Assembly (NCBI RefSeq): GCF_000953675.1
Contig: NZ_LN679998.1
Location: 705,911-769,910 of the forward strand
DNA length: 64,000 nucleotides
Direction: 5' to 3'
DNA from: Paraclostridium sordellii
Lineage (GTDB): Bacteria > Bacillota > Clostridia > Peptostreptococcales > Peptostreptococcaceae
The notes under the pieces were generated by a model. The model did no database searches, was not told where the DNA came from, and was given only the letters and a program-made list of their open reading frames with translations. A program made the translations under genes and the position numbers. This document shows positions 19,478 through 28,395 of this stretch, in pieces; position 1 is the first letter of the stretch, and every line of letters begins with the position of its first letter.

Positions 19478-19545
19478 GATTGGAAACTTTAAATTAAATA
19501 AAATAAAGATAATATACATGATTTATAGAAGGGAAGGTACCATAA

Positions 19546-20598
19546 ATGGCAGGAATACAAGATGAAAAATTAAAAGCGTTAAATTCAGCGTTATCTCAAA
19601 TAGAAAAAGATTTTGGTAAAGGATCAGTAATGAAGTTAGGTGAAGCTAACTCTATGGCTATAGATGTTATACCAACAGGTTCTATAGGGCTTGATATAGC
19701 AGTTGGTATAGGAGGTCTTCCAAAGGGAAGAATAGTTGAGATATATGGACCAGAATCTTCTGGTAAAACAACAGTTACACTACATGCAGTTGCAGAAGCT
19801 CAAAAACAAGGTGGAATAGCAGCATTCATAGATGCAGAGCATGCTCTAGATCCGATATATGCAAAAGCTTTAGGTGTAGATGTAGATAACTTAATAGTTT
19901 CTCAACCAGATACAGGAGAACAAGCATTAGAAATAGCAGAGGCACTAATTAGAAGTGGTGCTATAGATATAATTGTAATAGACTCAGTTGCAGCATTAGT
20001 TCCAAAAGCTGAAATAGAAGGAGATATGGGAGATTCACATGTAGGTCTTCAAGCAAGACTTATGTCTCAAGCCTTAAGAAAGTTAACAGGTTCTATAAAG
20101 AAATCTAACTGTGTAGCAATATTTATAAACCAATTAAGAGAAAAAGTTGGAGTTATGTTTGGTAGTCCTGAGACTACAACAGGTGGACGTGCTCTTAAAT
20201 TCTACTCTTCTGTAAGATTAGATGTCAGAAAAATAGACACTATAAAACAAGGGGATAAAGTAATGGGAAGTAGAACAAGAGTAAAAGTAGTTAAAAATAA
20301 GGTTGCTCCTCCATTTAAACAATGTGAATTTGACATAATGTATGGAGAAGGTATATCTAAAGTTGGGGATTTATTAGATATAGCTACAGATGTAGATATA
20401 GTTAAAAAGTCTGGAGCTTGGTATAGCTACAATGAAACAAAATTAGGACAAGGTAGAGAAAATGTTAAAAAGTTCTTATCAGATAATCCTGATTTAATAG
20501 AAGAAATTGAAGTTTTAGTAAGAAAATATTATAAATTAGATGAAAATAGAGAAGGTTCTTCAGAAAACGAAGAGTCAACAGAAAATATTGGAGAATAA
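19546..20598 (+). CDS. recA: Recombinase RecA
   Basis: RecA forms filaments on single-stranded DNA for strand exchange and triggers LexA self-cleavage. The 350-aa product has Walker A GPESSGKT at 68-75, the [10 protein letters not shown] and [15 protein letters not shown] segments, Walker B-like [11 protein letters not shown], loop L1 [18 protein letters not shown], and loop L2 [20 protein letters not shown]. The C-terminus is acidic. GAAGGGAAGG precedes ATG 19546. Confidence 0.99.
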   Translation: MAGIQDEKLKALNSALSQIEKDFGKGSVMKLGEANSMAIDVIPTGSIGLDIAVGIGGLPKGRIVEIYGPESSGKTTVTLHAVAEAQKQGGIAAFIDAEHALDPIYAKALGVDVDNLIVSQPDTGEQALEIAEALIRSGAIDIIVIDSVAALVPKAEIEGDMGDSHVGLQARLMSQALRKLTGSIKKSNCVAIFINQLREKVGVMFGSPETTTGGRALKFYSSVRLDVRKIDTIKQGDKVMGSRTRVKVVKNKVAPPFKQCEFDIMYGEGISKVGDLLDIATDVDIVKKSGAWYSYNETKLGQGRENVKKFLSDNPDLIEEIEVLVRKYYKLDENREGSSENEESTENIGE

Positions 20599-20621
20599 TG
20601 GTTCCTATACCTCCTATTAAC

Positions 20622-20650
20622 TTGACACAAGGTAGAAAAAATTATAAAAT
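20622..20650 (+). promoter_or_regulatory. Promoter for rny
   Basis: TTGACA (20622-20627) and TAAAAT (20645-20650) are 17 bp apart, in the gap after recA. Confidence 0.65.
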
Positions 20651-20651
20651 T

Positions 20652-20676
20652 AAATAAGAATGAAATATTCTTATTT
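20652..20676 (+). promoter_or_regulatory. AT-only hairpin in the recA-rny gap
   Basis: AAATAAGAAT (20652-20661) and ATTCTTATTT (20667-20676) form a perfect 10-bp stem with a 5-nt loop. Only TT follows soon after, so it is a weak terminator for recA or a leader structure of rny. Confidence 0.5.
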
Positions 20677-20734
20677 AGTTTATAAAAATAGATGTTATAA
20701 ATACTGTAGTTGACGGTTTATATTAACAAAGGAG

Positions 20735-22276
20735 GTGGATGTCATAGAGGCAATAATAAGCGCTTTATTGGGAATATTTGTGGGTATTATAGTTGGTTAT
20801 TTTGTAAGAAAAAACATATCTGAAGCTAAGATTGGCCAAGCTGAGAAGATGGCCGATGATATAATAGATAAAGCAAAAAAAGATGCAGAAACTCTACAAA
20901 AAGAAAAACTATTAGAAGCAAAAGAAGAGATCCATAAATGGAGAAATGAAGCAGAGAAAGAAAATAAGGAAAGAAGAACTGAATTACAAAAATTTGAAAG
21001 AAGATTAATACAAAAAGAAGAAGTTTTAGATAAAAAACTTCAAGCTCTAGAGAACAAAGAAAATGTTTTAAGCGATAAGTTAAAAAAGGTTGAGAAGAAA
21101 GAAGAGCAAGTTGAAAACATAAAAGTTCAACAATTAGAAAAGTTAGAAAATATATCTGGAATAACTTCTGATAAAGCTAAGGAAATCATTTTAACTAATG
21201 CAGAAAGAGACGTAAGACGTGAAATGTCTATAATGATAAAAGAAATAGAGTCTCAAGCAAAAGAAGAAGCGGACAAGAAATCTAGAGAAATAATAGGATA
21301 TGCTATACAAAAATGTGCAGCAGATCATGTTGCAGAAACTACTGTTACCGTAGTTAACTTACCTAATGATGAGATGAAAGGTAGAATCATCGGTAGAGAA
21401 GGTAGAAACATAAGAACATTAGAAACACTTACTGGTATAGATTTAATAATAGATGATACTCCAGAAGCTGTTATATTATCAGGATTCGATCCTATAAGAA
21501 GAGAAGTTGCAAGAATAGCTCTTGAAAAACTTATAGCAGATGGTAGAATACATCCAGCTAGAATCGAAGAAATGGTTGAAAAAGCTAGAAAAGAAGTAGA
21601 TAGTATTATTAAAGAATTTGGGGAACAAGCTACTTTTGAAACAGGGGTACATGGATTACATCCAGAGTTAGTAAGACTTTTAGGTAGATTAAATTATAGA
21701 ACTAGTTATGGTCAAAATGTCTTAAGACATTCTATAGAAGTTGCACATATCGCAGGTATAATGGCAGCTGAAATAGGTGCAGATGTTAAATTAGCTAAGA
21801 GAGCTGGTCTTTTACATGATATAGGAAAAGCTGTAGATCATGAGATGGAAGGTACTCATGTAGAAATAGGTATGGATTTACTTAGAAGATATAAAGAATC
21901 TAAAGATGTTATCCATGCTATGAGTACACACCATGGTGATTATGAGCCACAAACTATAGAAGCCGTATTAGTTACTGCTGCAGATGCTATATCAGCAGCT
22001 AGACCAGGAGCTAGACGTGAAACTCTAGAAGCGTATATTAAACGTTTAGAAAAACTTGAAGAAATTGCGAACTCATATGATGGTGTTGATAAATCATTTG
22101 CTATACAAGCGGGTAGAGAGATTAGAATAATGGTTAAACCTGAAAATGTAAGTGATGAAGATATTCATTTACTAGCTAGAGATATGACTAAGAGAATAGA
22201 GGATGAATTAGAATATCCAGGACAAATAAAAGTTAGTATAATAAGAGAAACAAGAGCAATAGAATACGCTAAATAA
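20735..22276 (+). CDS. rny: Ribonuclease Y
   Basis: RNase Y is the membrane-bound endonuclease that starts mRNA decay in many Firmicutes. The 513-aa product has an N-terminal membrane helix (about residues 5-25), a long charged coiled coil (about 30-190), a KH domain with [15 protein letters not shown] near 215, and an HD domain with [12 protein letters not shown] near 365. The start is uncertain. GTG 20735 is the only ATG/GTG/TTG codon before the membrane helix and it overlaps the ribosome site AAAGGAGGTG. The optimally spaced codons are GTC or ATA (20744). Confidence 0.95.
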   Translation: MDVIEAIISALLGIFVGIIVGYFVRKNISEAKIGQAEKMADDIIDKAKKDAETLQKEKLLEAKEEIHKWRNEAEKENKERRTELQKFERRLIQKEEVLDKKLQALENKENVLSDKLKKVEKKEEQVENIKVQQLEKLENISGITSDKAKEIILTNAERDVRREMSIMIKEIESQAKEEADKKSREIIGYAIQKCAADHVAETTVTVVNLPNDEMKGRIIGREGRNIRTLETLTGIDLIIDDTPEAVILSGFDPIRREVARIALEKLIADGRIHPARIEEMVEKARKEVDSIIKEFGEQATFETGVHGLHPELVRLLGRLNYRTSYGQNVLRHSIEVAHIAGIMAAEIGADVKLAKRAGLLHDIGKAVDHEMEGTHVEIGMDLLRRYKESKDVIHAMSTHHGDYEPQTIEAVLVTAADAISAARPGARRETLEAYIKRLEKLEEIANSYDGVDKSFAIQAGREIRIMVKPENVSDEDIHLLARDMTKRIEDELEYPGQIKVSIIRETRAIEYAK

Positions 22277-22287
22277 GAAAATAATGT

Positions 22288-22321
22288 AAGCGAATATATC
22301 AATTGATATATTCGCTTTTTT
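22288..22321 (+). terminator. Intrinsic terminator after rny
   Basis: AGCGAATATATC and GATATATTCGCT form a perfect 12-bp stem around AATT, followed by six T. Confidence 0.92.
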
Positions 22322-22467
22322 GATTATAAATTATAGATTTATTTATATGAAAATTTTAATTGATTTAAGCAATTTAGCAAAAATGAGAAGTTTATAAGAT
22401 ATAAATAATAAATTTACTAAAATAAGATAATAATAATATTAAATAATATATGAAAGGAAAATCAAGT

Positions 22468-22749
22468 ATGCTAAATAGTTTATCTAAAAATCAATATGTA
22501 AAAATTACAGACAGCGACAAAATAAATGAAGTTGTTGAGTATGGAGTAGTAATTAATGCAAATGAAGATAATTATGATATTATGAGTATTGGATTTGAAA
22601 ATAAAAATGGGAACTTTTTAGAATATCCTCCAGAGGTTGAAAAGCTTGTTCAAAGTTATAAAATTAAAGATGCTAACTTTGATGAAGTAAAGAAAAATGA
22701 AATAAGAAGAAAAATGAATATATGGATGGAAAATCACTATAAAATGTAA
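22468..22749 (+). CDS. Hypothetical protein (93 aa)
   Basis: From ATG 22468 the product is a 93-aa soluble protein. GAAAGG (22452-22457) lies 10 nt upstream and overlaps an alternative ATG at 22450, which is therefore unlikely. The N-terminal half has a strand-rich pattern (NQYVKITD, VVEYGVVINANEDNYDIMSIGFENK), and the C-terminal half is helical and lysine-rich, ending RRKMNIWMENHYKM. No known domain is recognised. It stands alone between two terminators, so it is probably its own transcript. Confidence 0.75.
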   Translation: MLNSLSKNQYVKITDSDKINEVVEYGVVINANEDNYDIMSIGFENKNGNFLEYPPEVEKLVQSYKIKDANFDEVKKNEIRRKMNIWMENHYKM

Positions 22750-22751
22750 TT

Positions 22752-22780
22752 AAAGGAAACTTATTAAAGTTTCCTTTTTT
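22752..22780 (+). terminator. Intrinsic terminator after the 93-aa gene
   Basis: AAAGGAAACTT pairs with AAGTTTCCTTT around a short loop; a T run follows. Confidence 0.88.
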
Positions 22781-22881
22781 GTATATAATATTAATATTAA
22801 ATTAAAATAATTGAATTAATATTAAAAAATAATGGTAATAATATATTAAATGTATCAAATATAGAAAAAAGTCCACGAAAA

Positions 22882-22890
22882 TGATATAAT
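22882..22890 (+). promoter_or_regulatory. Extended -10 promoter for the helicase gene
   Basis: TGATATAAT (TG-N-TATAAT) lies 26 nt before the TTG start. The -35 position holds TAGAAA (22862-22867), a partial match at 17 bp. Confidence 0.5.
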
Positions 22891-22915
22891 TATATAAAAT
22901 AAGGGGGATGAGAAG

Positions 22916-24697
22916 TTGAGCCAGTACATAAATATAAATTCCGAGCTAGATGCATTAAAGGTAAAAGAATTTGAAAAAATATTTTATCTAAATATGAAAG
23001 AGGAAGCAAATGTAGTGCCAAAGGTGACTCCTTTTAAAGGAATAAATACAGATCTTTTATACATAAAAGATGGACGTATTCTCTTTATAAAATTTATGGA
23101 CACAACAGAAGATTTATTTATGATATTAGAAGATGAACTTTTAGAAATAATGGAAGAGGAATACGAACTTTTAAAGAAAAAAATGAGTAAAATAGGAAAT
23201 GACATAGAGTACAATTATGTATTTATTATGCCTCATGTAACTATATATGAAGATGAAGAACATAATGATTTCGTGGAAAATAATATAATAGATAAAGCTA
23301 AGTTATATAAGATGATGGACTATGAAAGTAGTATAGATGAGTATTTAAGTAATCCGAATGATGAAATTTTAGTTAACTTATTTATGTTGCAAATATGTCC
23401 TGAGTATTATGTTATAAACAACAATTTAAATTTAAATAACAAGTTAAAGAAAATTTCTTTTTCTAATAAGGATTATAATTACACAGCAACTATATTAGAA
23501 AGGTGTCAAATAGAAGAAGCAGTATCTATAAAATATGGAGATACATTATATAGAGGACCTTCAGGATCAGGGAAAACAACTATTTTATTAGCTAGAGCAA
23601 TCAAGTTGGCAAGAGTATATCCTCACCATAAATTTGTTGTATTTACTCATACTAAACAGCTTAAAAATGAACTGAAAGAAAGGATTTCTATATTGTATAA
23701 AGATAATAATAATATAGAGGTACATACATTTAGTTCTTTCTTATTCAAATTAGCCAAAATATATAATTTGGTATTTGATTATGGCATGCTTAAAAATACT
23801 CCTGAAAAAGTTTATAAGAATCTTGTATTACAAGCTAAAAACACTATTAAAAATAAGAGCATGTTTAAGGGAATATTTGTGGATGAAATAGAAAGCTTTG
23901 AACCTGAACAGTTAAGTTTTATTAGAGAGTTCTTATATAAGTCTAAGTATATTTTTAATGGATTTGAATGTAAGGGATTAAATATTTCAAGTAATTTAAG
24001 TTTATTTAAAAATTCTTGGGACAATATAGATTTTGATCATATTATAAAATTAGAAAAAAACTATAGACAAAGTAGTCTACTAGTTGAATTTGTAAATAAT
24101 TTTGATGAAAATTCAAATGAATATATAAAAGGTATTAGACCAAATATAACTAATGATATGTATTATCTATCAGAACCTGTTAGAGAAAGTAATAATTCTG
24201 TAGATATAATAAAAGTATCAGATATTGAAGAACAGATAAGTTCTGTTCTTTGGGAAATTGAATATTTAACACATAAAAAAGGGCTAAGTTATTCTGATAT
24301 AGCGGTAGTATATCCTTTTAATAAAAAAAGATTAAAAAATGGAAAAACGATATACTTTCAGTATATGTTAAAGAAAGATTTAGAAGAAAATGAAATTCCA
24401 TATATATATGGAGATGATGATTTAACTAATATGTCTAAAAAAGTAGGAGTTACTATTTCAAATATATACTCCATAAAAAATTTAGAATATAAAGCTGTAA
24501 TATTTTGTGAGTTAGAAATGCTTTATAATCATAGTATAAATGATGTAAAACAGGACTATCAAGTGAATGATTTTATAGGAGATTTAAATAAAGTTTACCT
24601 TGCTATAAATAGATCGACAGATTATTTAAGTATAATAACTACTTTTAATGAAAGTGCAAGCGATATAATCAAGTTATTGGTAGAGTCGAAAAAATAA
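22916..24697 (+). CDS. UvrD/Rep-like superfamily 1 helicase with divergent N-terminal domain
   Basis: The 593-aa protein has an SF1 helicase core from about residue 205: Walker A GPSGSGKT (214-221), motif Ia VFTHTKQLKNEL, motif II DEIE (323-326), motif IV LEKNYRQS, a motif V-like TISNIYSIKNLEYKAVIF and motif VI LAINRSTDYL. Residues 1-200 are not helicase. The segment GINTDLLYIKDGRILFIKFMD-like at 42-62 resembles the core strand pair of NERD/PD-(D/E)xK nucleases, but E and K of the E-x-K pair are replaced. The start is TTG after AAGGGGG. The biological role is unknown; DNA repair or RNA/DNA remodelling is possible. Confidence 0.8.
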   Translation: MSQYININSELDALKVKEFEKIFYLNMKEEANVVPKVTPFKGINTDLLYIKDGRILFIKFMDTTEDLFMILEDELLEIMEEEYELLKKKMSKIGNDIEYNYVFIMPHVTIYEDEEHNDFVENNIIDKAKLYKMMDYESSIDEYLSNPNDEILVNLFMLQICPEYYVINNNLNLNNKLKKISFSNKDYNYTATILERCQIEEAVSIKYGDTLYRGPSGSGKTTILLARAIKLARVYPHHKFVVFTHTKQLKNELKERISILYKDNNNIEVHTFSSFLFKLAKIYNLVFDYGMLKNTPEKVYKNLVLQAKNTIKNKSMFKGIFVDEIESFEPEQLSFIREFLYKSKYIFNGFECKGLNISSNLSLFKNSWDNIDFDHIIKLEKNYRQSSLLVEFVNNFDENSNEYIKGIRPNITNDMYYLSEPVRESNNSVDIIKVSDIEEQISSVLWEIEYLTHKKGLSYSDIAVVYPFNKKRLKNGKTIYFQYMLKKDLEENEIPYIYGDDDLTNMSKKVGVTISNIYSIKNLEYKAVIFCELEMLYNHSINDVKQDYQVNDFIGDLNKVYLAINRSTDYLSIITTFNESASDIIKLLVESKK

Positions 24698-24721
24698 AAG
24701 AAGCACGATGTGCTTCTTTTA
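24697..24721. terminator. Bidirectional terminator between helicase gene and uppP
   Basis: AAGAAGCAC-GAT-GTGCTTCTT is a perfect 9-bp stem flanked by A and T runs, so it can end both converging transcripts. Confidence 0.9.
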
Positions 24722-24727
24722 TTTATA

Positions 24728-25540
24728 TTAAAGTATAAAGTTAAAATAAGCTAAAACTATTATACCAAGAACTATTCTATAGTAACCAAATGCTTTAAAG
24801 TCATGTTTCTTGATGTAATCCATTAAGAATTTGATTGCAAATACAGAAACTATAAATGCTGTAACAAATCCTACTCCTATAACTCCCCATTCAAACCCTG
24901 AAAAGCTAGCTCCAGTTTTTAATAATTTTAAACCACTAGCTCCAAACATTGTCGGTATAGCTAAGAAAAATGAAAATTCAGCAGCTATATATCTAGATGC
25001 TCCTAAAAATACAGCACCGATTATAGTTGCACCAGATCTAGATGTACCTGGTATTAATGCTAAGCATTGGAAAATACCTATACCGATTGCTAATTTATAT
25101 GTAAGTTGAGAAAAATCGCTTACAATAGGTTTTTTATTTCTATTTTCAAGTATTATCATAATAACTCCGTAAAGAATAAGTGTTATAGATACTGTAGTTG
25201 GATTAAAGAATAATGCATCTATTGCATCATCAAATAAAAATCCTAATATTGCAGATGGTATGACAGCAACAATAACCTTAAGCCATAAATCTATAGTAGC
25301 TCTTTTTTCTTTTTCGGTTTTAGAATTATCTAAAGGATTTAATTTCCTAAAGTAAAGTGTTAATACTGCTAGTATTGATCCTAGTTGTATTACTACCATA
25401 AAAGTACTTACAAAAACATCTGTTAAATTAAATTTTACAAACTGCTCAACTAATATAAGATGTCCAGTACTACTTACAGGAAGCCATTCAGTTATACCTT
25501 GAACTATACCAAGTATAACGGCTTTTAACATTTCTATCAA
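24728..25540 (-). CDS. uppP: Undecaprenyl-diphosphate phosphatase
   Basis: UppP (BacA) dephosphorylates undecaprenyl pyrophosphate to recycle the cell-wall lipid carrier; extra copies give bacitracin resistance. The 270-aa polytopic protein has the family motif GITEWLPVSSTGHLIL near residue 15 and the PGTSRSGATI motif near residue 160, both with the conserved Ser/Glu/Arg. The start is TTG (25540) 9 nt after AGGAGG on the minus strand; an ATG three codons later is an alternative. Monocistronic on the minus strand. Confidence 0.96.
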   Translation of the reverse strand: MIEMLKAVILGIVQGITEWLPVSSTGHLILVEQFVKFNLTDVFVSTFMVVIQLGSILAVLTLYFRKLNPLDNSKTEKEKRATIDLWLKVIVAVIPSAILGFLFDDAIDALFFNPTTVSITLILYGVIMIILENRNKKPIVSDFSQLTYKLAIGIGIFQCLALIPGTSRSGATIIGAVFLGASRYIAAEFSFFLAIPTMFGASGLKLLKTGASFSGFEWGVIGVGFVTAFIVSVFAIKFLMDYIKKHDFKAFGYYRIVLGIIVLAYFNFIL

Positions 25541-25680
25541 ATTTAACTACCTCCTAATTATAAATATATTTTAACCATAAGTTAAAGTATATCAAGATTA
25601 AGGGAGATATTCAATATATTAGAATATATTAAAGAGTTATTAAAAAATAAATTAATTAAGTATAAAAATAGGGGGCAAAA

Positions 25681-26589
25681 ATGGAAGAAAAAGTTTTATT
25701 GAATGAATATGAATTTGAGATTTTTAATGATTTTTCTAAAAAACATAATCCAGCTACTAAACATGATTATTTTAGCAAAATTATACTATTTAAGGACTTT
25801 ATTAAAAATAAAGAATTAATTGAAGTATCGAAAGAAGATTGTAAGGGGTTTGTAGAATTTGTAAGGGGAAGTTATGCAAAATCTACTTCAGAAAAGATTT
25901 ATAGCTATTTACATAGTTTTTATAATTTTATGAAAAAGCAGGGATATATAGAGGTAAATCCTTTTAAATTTGTGGAAAAACCTCAAGTTAGTAGAATAAA
26001 AACTAAAGATGATGTGCTTAGTATACAAGAAATTAATAAGCTAATAGATAGCTTACCAAGGCTTAACATGAGAGATAGGCTTATAATGATATTCTTAGTT
26101 ACTACAGGATGTTTATTAAATGAATTAGTTAATTTAAAATGGAAAGACTTAATGTTAGATGAAAAAAATAATGCTTATGTAAGGTTAGGTAAAAACAAAA
26201 GAGAGAGAGTTGTTAAGTTACATCCGTATTGTTTTTCTACAATAGAATCATACAGAGCTTACTTAGGTCTTCCAGAAATGATAATTCCATCAGATGATTT
26301 TGTATTTGTAAGTCAAAAAAGAAGTTCTATAACAGATAGAAATGTCAGAATAATAGTAAAGAAAGCATTAGATATAGCAGGTCTTAGCAATTATTCTGCA
26401 AAAGATTTTAGACATTCATTTGCAGCTATAAGTTTAAGACTTGGAGCAGGAACTGAAGACATAAAAAATCAACTTGGCTGGAGTGATAAGTATTACGCTA
26501 TTAGATATAAATATGTAATTAATTTTGTAGACAGTGAAAGTATAGATTATATTATGGATAGTGATAAAATGAACATAAATAAAAAATAA
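25681..26589 (+). CDS. XerC/D-like tyrosine recombinase with degenerate active site
   Basis: The 302-aa product has an N-terminal SAM-like core-binding domain (about 15-95) and a C-terminal tyrosine-recombinase catalytic fold. The presumed nucleophile Tyr276, the second arginine Arg244 (DFRHSFA) and the beta-hairpin lysine (GKNKRERVV) are present. The first catalytic arginine (TGLRxxEL) is Leu145 in TTGCLLNEL, and the histidine of HxxR is Lys241. It may be catalytically weak or a DNA-binding relic. It stands alone between uppP and purB, with no att-like repeats or mobile cargo. Ribosome site AGGGGG. Confidence 0.8.
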   Translation: MEEKVLLNEYEFEIFNDFSKKHNPATKHDYFSKIILFKDFIKNKELIEVSKEDCKGFVEFVRGSYAKSTSEKIYSYLHSFYNFMKKQGYIEVNPFKFVEKPQVSRIKTKDDVLSIQEINKLIDSLPRLNMRDRLIMIFLVTTGCLLNELVNLKWKDLMLDEKNNAYVRLGKNKRERVVKLHPYCFSTIESYRAYLGLPEMIIPSDDFVFVSQKRSSITDRNVRIIVKKALDIAGLSNYSAKDFRHSFAAISLRLGAGTEDIKNQLGWSDKYYAIRYKYVINFVDSESIDYIMDSDKMNINKK

Positions 26590-26590
26590 C

Positions 26591-26619
26591 TTGTTATCGT
26601 TCGTAAAATTATATATAAT
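26591..26619 (+). promoter_or_regulatory. Promoter for purB
   Basis: TTGTTA (26591-26596) and TATAAT (26614-26619) are spaced by 17 bp, right after the recombinase-like gene. No purine riboswitch is visible. Confidence 0.65.
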
Positions 26620-26659
26620 TAATTTATAAAATAAAGACATAAGGAAGGTGCTAATTAAT

Positions 26660-28102
26660 ATGGAAAGTAAATATAGTACATATGCAAATCCGTTAATAGA
26701 TAGATATTGCAGTAAAGATATGAGTTATATATTTTCTCCACAATATAAATTTTCAACTTGGAGAAGACTATGGGTTGCTTTAGCAGAGTCAGAAAAAGAG
26801 TTAGGGCTTAATATAACAGATGAGCAAATAAATGAATTAAAAGCTAATATAGATAATATAAATTTTGATGAAGCTAGAAAAATAGAAAAAGAAGTAAGAC
26901 ATGATGTAATGAGCCATGTAAAAGCTTATGGATTACAATGTGATAGTGCAAAAGGTATAATACATTTAGGTGCTACTAGTGCTTATGTAGGAGATAACAC
27001 TGATGTTATACAAATGACAGAAGCGCTAAAACTTATAAGAGTAAAATTAGTTAACTTAATTAATAATTTAAAAGATTTTGCAATAAAAAACAAGGATATA
27101 CCAACTTTAGGATTTACACATTTCCAAGCAGCTCAACTTACAACAGTAGGTAAAAGAGCTTGTCTTTGGGCTCAAGATTTATTAATAGATTTAGAAGATT
27201 TAAACTTTAGAATAGAACATATGAAACTTAGAGGTGCTAAAGGGACAACTGGTACACAAGCAAGTTTCTTAAGTTTATTTGAAGGTGATAATGAAAAAGT
27301 AAAAGAATTAGATAAGCTAGTTTGTGAGAAAATGGGATACAAAGCTTCTTATGCTGTAAGTGGACAAACATATACTAGAAAATTAGATTATCAAGTAATA
27401 TCTATACTATCTGGTATAGCTCAAAGTATGCATAAAATGACAAATGACATAAGATTATTACAAAGTTTAAAAGAGTTAGAAGAACCATTTGAGAAAAATC
27501 AAATAGGTTCATCAGCTATGGCTTATAAAAGAAACCCAATGAGAAGTGAAAGAATAGCATCTTTATCTAAGTATGTTATAGCTGAGTCTTTAAGTCCAGC
27601 ACTTGTACAAGCTACTCAATGGCTAGAAAGAAGCTTAGACGACTCTGCAAATAAGAGACTAGCTATACCTCAAGCATTTATGGCAGTTGATGCTATACTT
27701 GAAATAGGTATAAATGTAACTGATGGACTTGTTGTTTATGAAAACATAATAAACAAACATATAAATGAAGAATTACCTTTTATGGCAACTGAAACTATAC
27801 TTATGGAAGCTGTAAAAAGAGGTGGAGATAGACAAGAGTTACATGAAGTAATAAGAGAGTATTCTATGCAAGCTGCAAAGAGAGTTAAACAAGAAGGTAA
27901 GGATAATAACTTATTAGAATTAATATTAGCAGATTGTGAAACCTTTAAAATGAGTAAAGATGAAATACTTGCTATAATGGATCCTAAAAACTTTGTTGGT
28001 AGAGCGCCAGTACAAGTTGTTGAGTTTGTTGATGAGACTATTAAACCAGCTATAGAAGAATTTAAGGATTCTATGGGCATAAAAATAGATTTAAATGTTT
28101 AA
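26660..28102 (+). CDS. purB: Adenylosuccinate lyase
   Basis: PurB acts twice in purine synthesis, splitting fumarate from SAICAR and from adenylosuccinate. The 480-aa product has the superfamily signature [15 protein letters not shown] near residue 290, plus [12 protein letters not shown] and [16 protein letters not shown] segments with catalytic His/Ser regions. An in-frame GTG at 26648 overlaps the ribosome site AAGGAAGG (26641-26648), so ATG 26660 is taken. The gene is alone, not in a pur operon. Confidence 0.96.
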   Translation: MESKYSTYANPLIDRYCSKDMSYIFSPQYKFSTWRRLWVALAESEKELGLNITDEQINELKANIDNINFDEARKIEKEVRHDVMSHVKAYGLQCDSAKGIIHLGATSAYVGDNTDVIQMTEALKLIRVKLVNLINNLKDFAIKNKDIPTLGFTHFQAAQLTTVGKRACLWAQDLLIDLEDLNFRIEHMKLRGAKGTTGTQASFLSLFEGDNEKVKELDKLVCEKMGYKASYAVSGQTYTRKLDYQVISILSGIAQSMHKMTNDIRLLQSLKELEEPFEKNQIGSSAMAYKRNPMRSERIASLSKYVIAESLSPALVQATQWLERSLDDSANKRLAIPQAFMAVDAILEIGINVTDGLVVYENIINKHINEELPFMATETILMEAVKRGGDRQELHEVIREYSMQAAKRVKQEGKDNNLLELILADCETFKMSKDEILAIMDPKNFVGRAPVQVVEFVDETIKPAIEEFKDSMGIKIDLNV

Positions 28103-28131
28103 AAAATAGAGGTTTTAACCTCTATTTTTTT
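28101..28131 (+). terminator. Intrinsic terminator after purB
   Basis: AAATAGAGG and CCTCTATTT form a 9-bp stem followed by seven T. Confidence 0.9.
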
Positions 28132-28266
28132 ATGAAAATTCTAAAAATTATGGTTAAAAAATAAAAAGCTATAAACATAAATAATTAGAAGTCTAGAGGA
28201 GATAATATATGGTATAAAGGTTGAAATGTTAAGAAAATCTAAAAATTCAATTAAATTTAAAACGTA

Positions 28267-28295
28267 TTGGAAAAAATGTAGAATTATGATATTAT
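28267..28295 (+). promoter_or_regulatory. Promoter for the amino-acid permease
   Basis: TTGGAA (28267-28272) and TATTAT (28290-28295) are 17 bp apart, leaving a leader of roughly 95 nt. Confidence 0.5.
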
Positions 28296-28307
28296 ATGTA
28301 AAGTACA

Positions 28308-28353
28308 AAAGGTCAATTAATTAATATAATAAAATAATTAGTTGAAAACCTTT
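28308..28353 (+). promoter_or_regulatory. Long hairpin in the permease leader
   Basis: AAAGGT (28308-28313) pairs with ACCTTT (28348-28353), and CAATTAATTA (28314-28323) with TAATTAGTTG (28335-28344), with one wobble and a three-A bulge. Not followed by a T run. The ligand, if any, is unknown. Confidence 0.5.
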
Positions 28354-28395
28354 AAATGTAAAAAGTATTTGTACAATTTAAGAGGAGGAAAACAA

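Noticed and set aside
25681-26589. Integrative element marked by the tyrosine recombinase
   Set aside because: No flanking direct repeats, no tRNA target and no accessory genes; neighbours are core genes.
28209-28217. ATG with AGAGGAG upstream in the purB-permease gap
   Set aside because: The frame stops after two codons (ATG GTA TAA).
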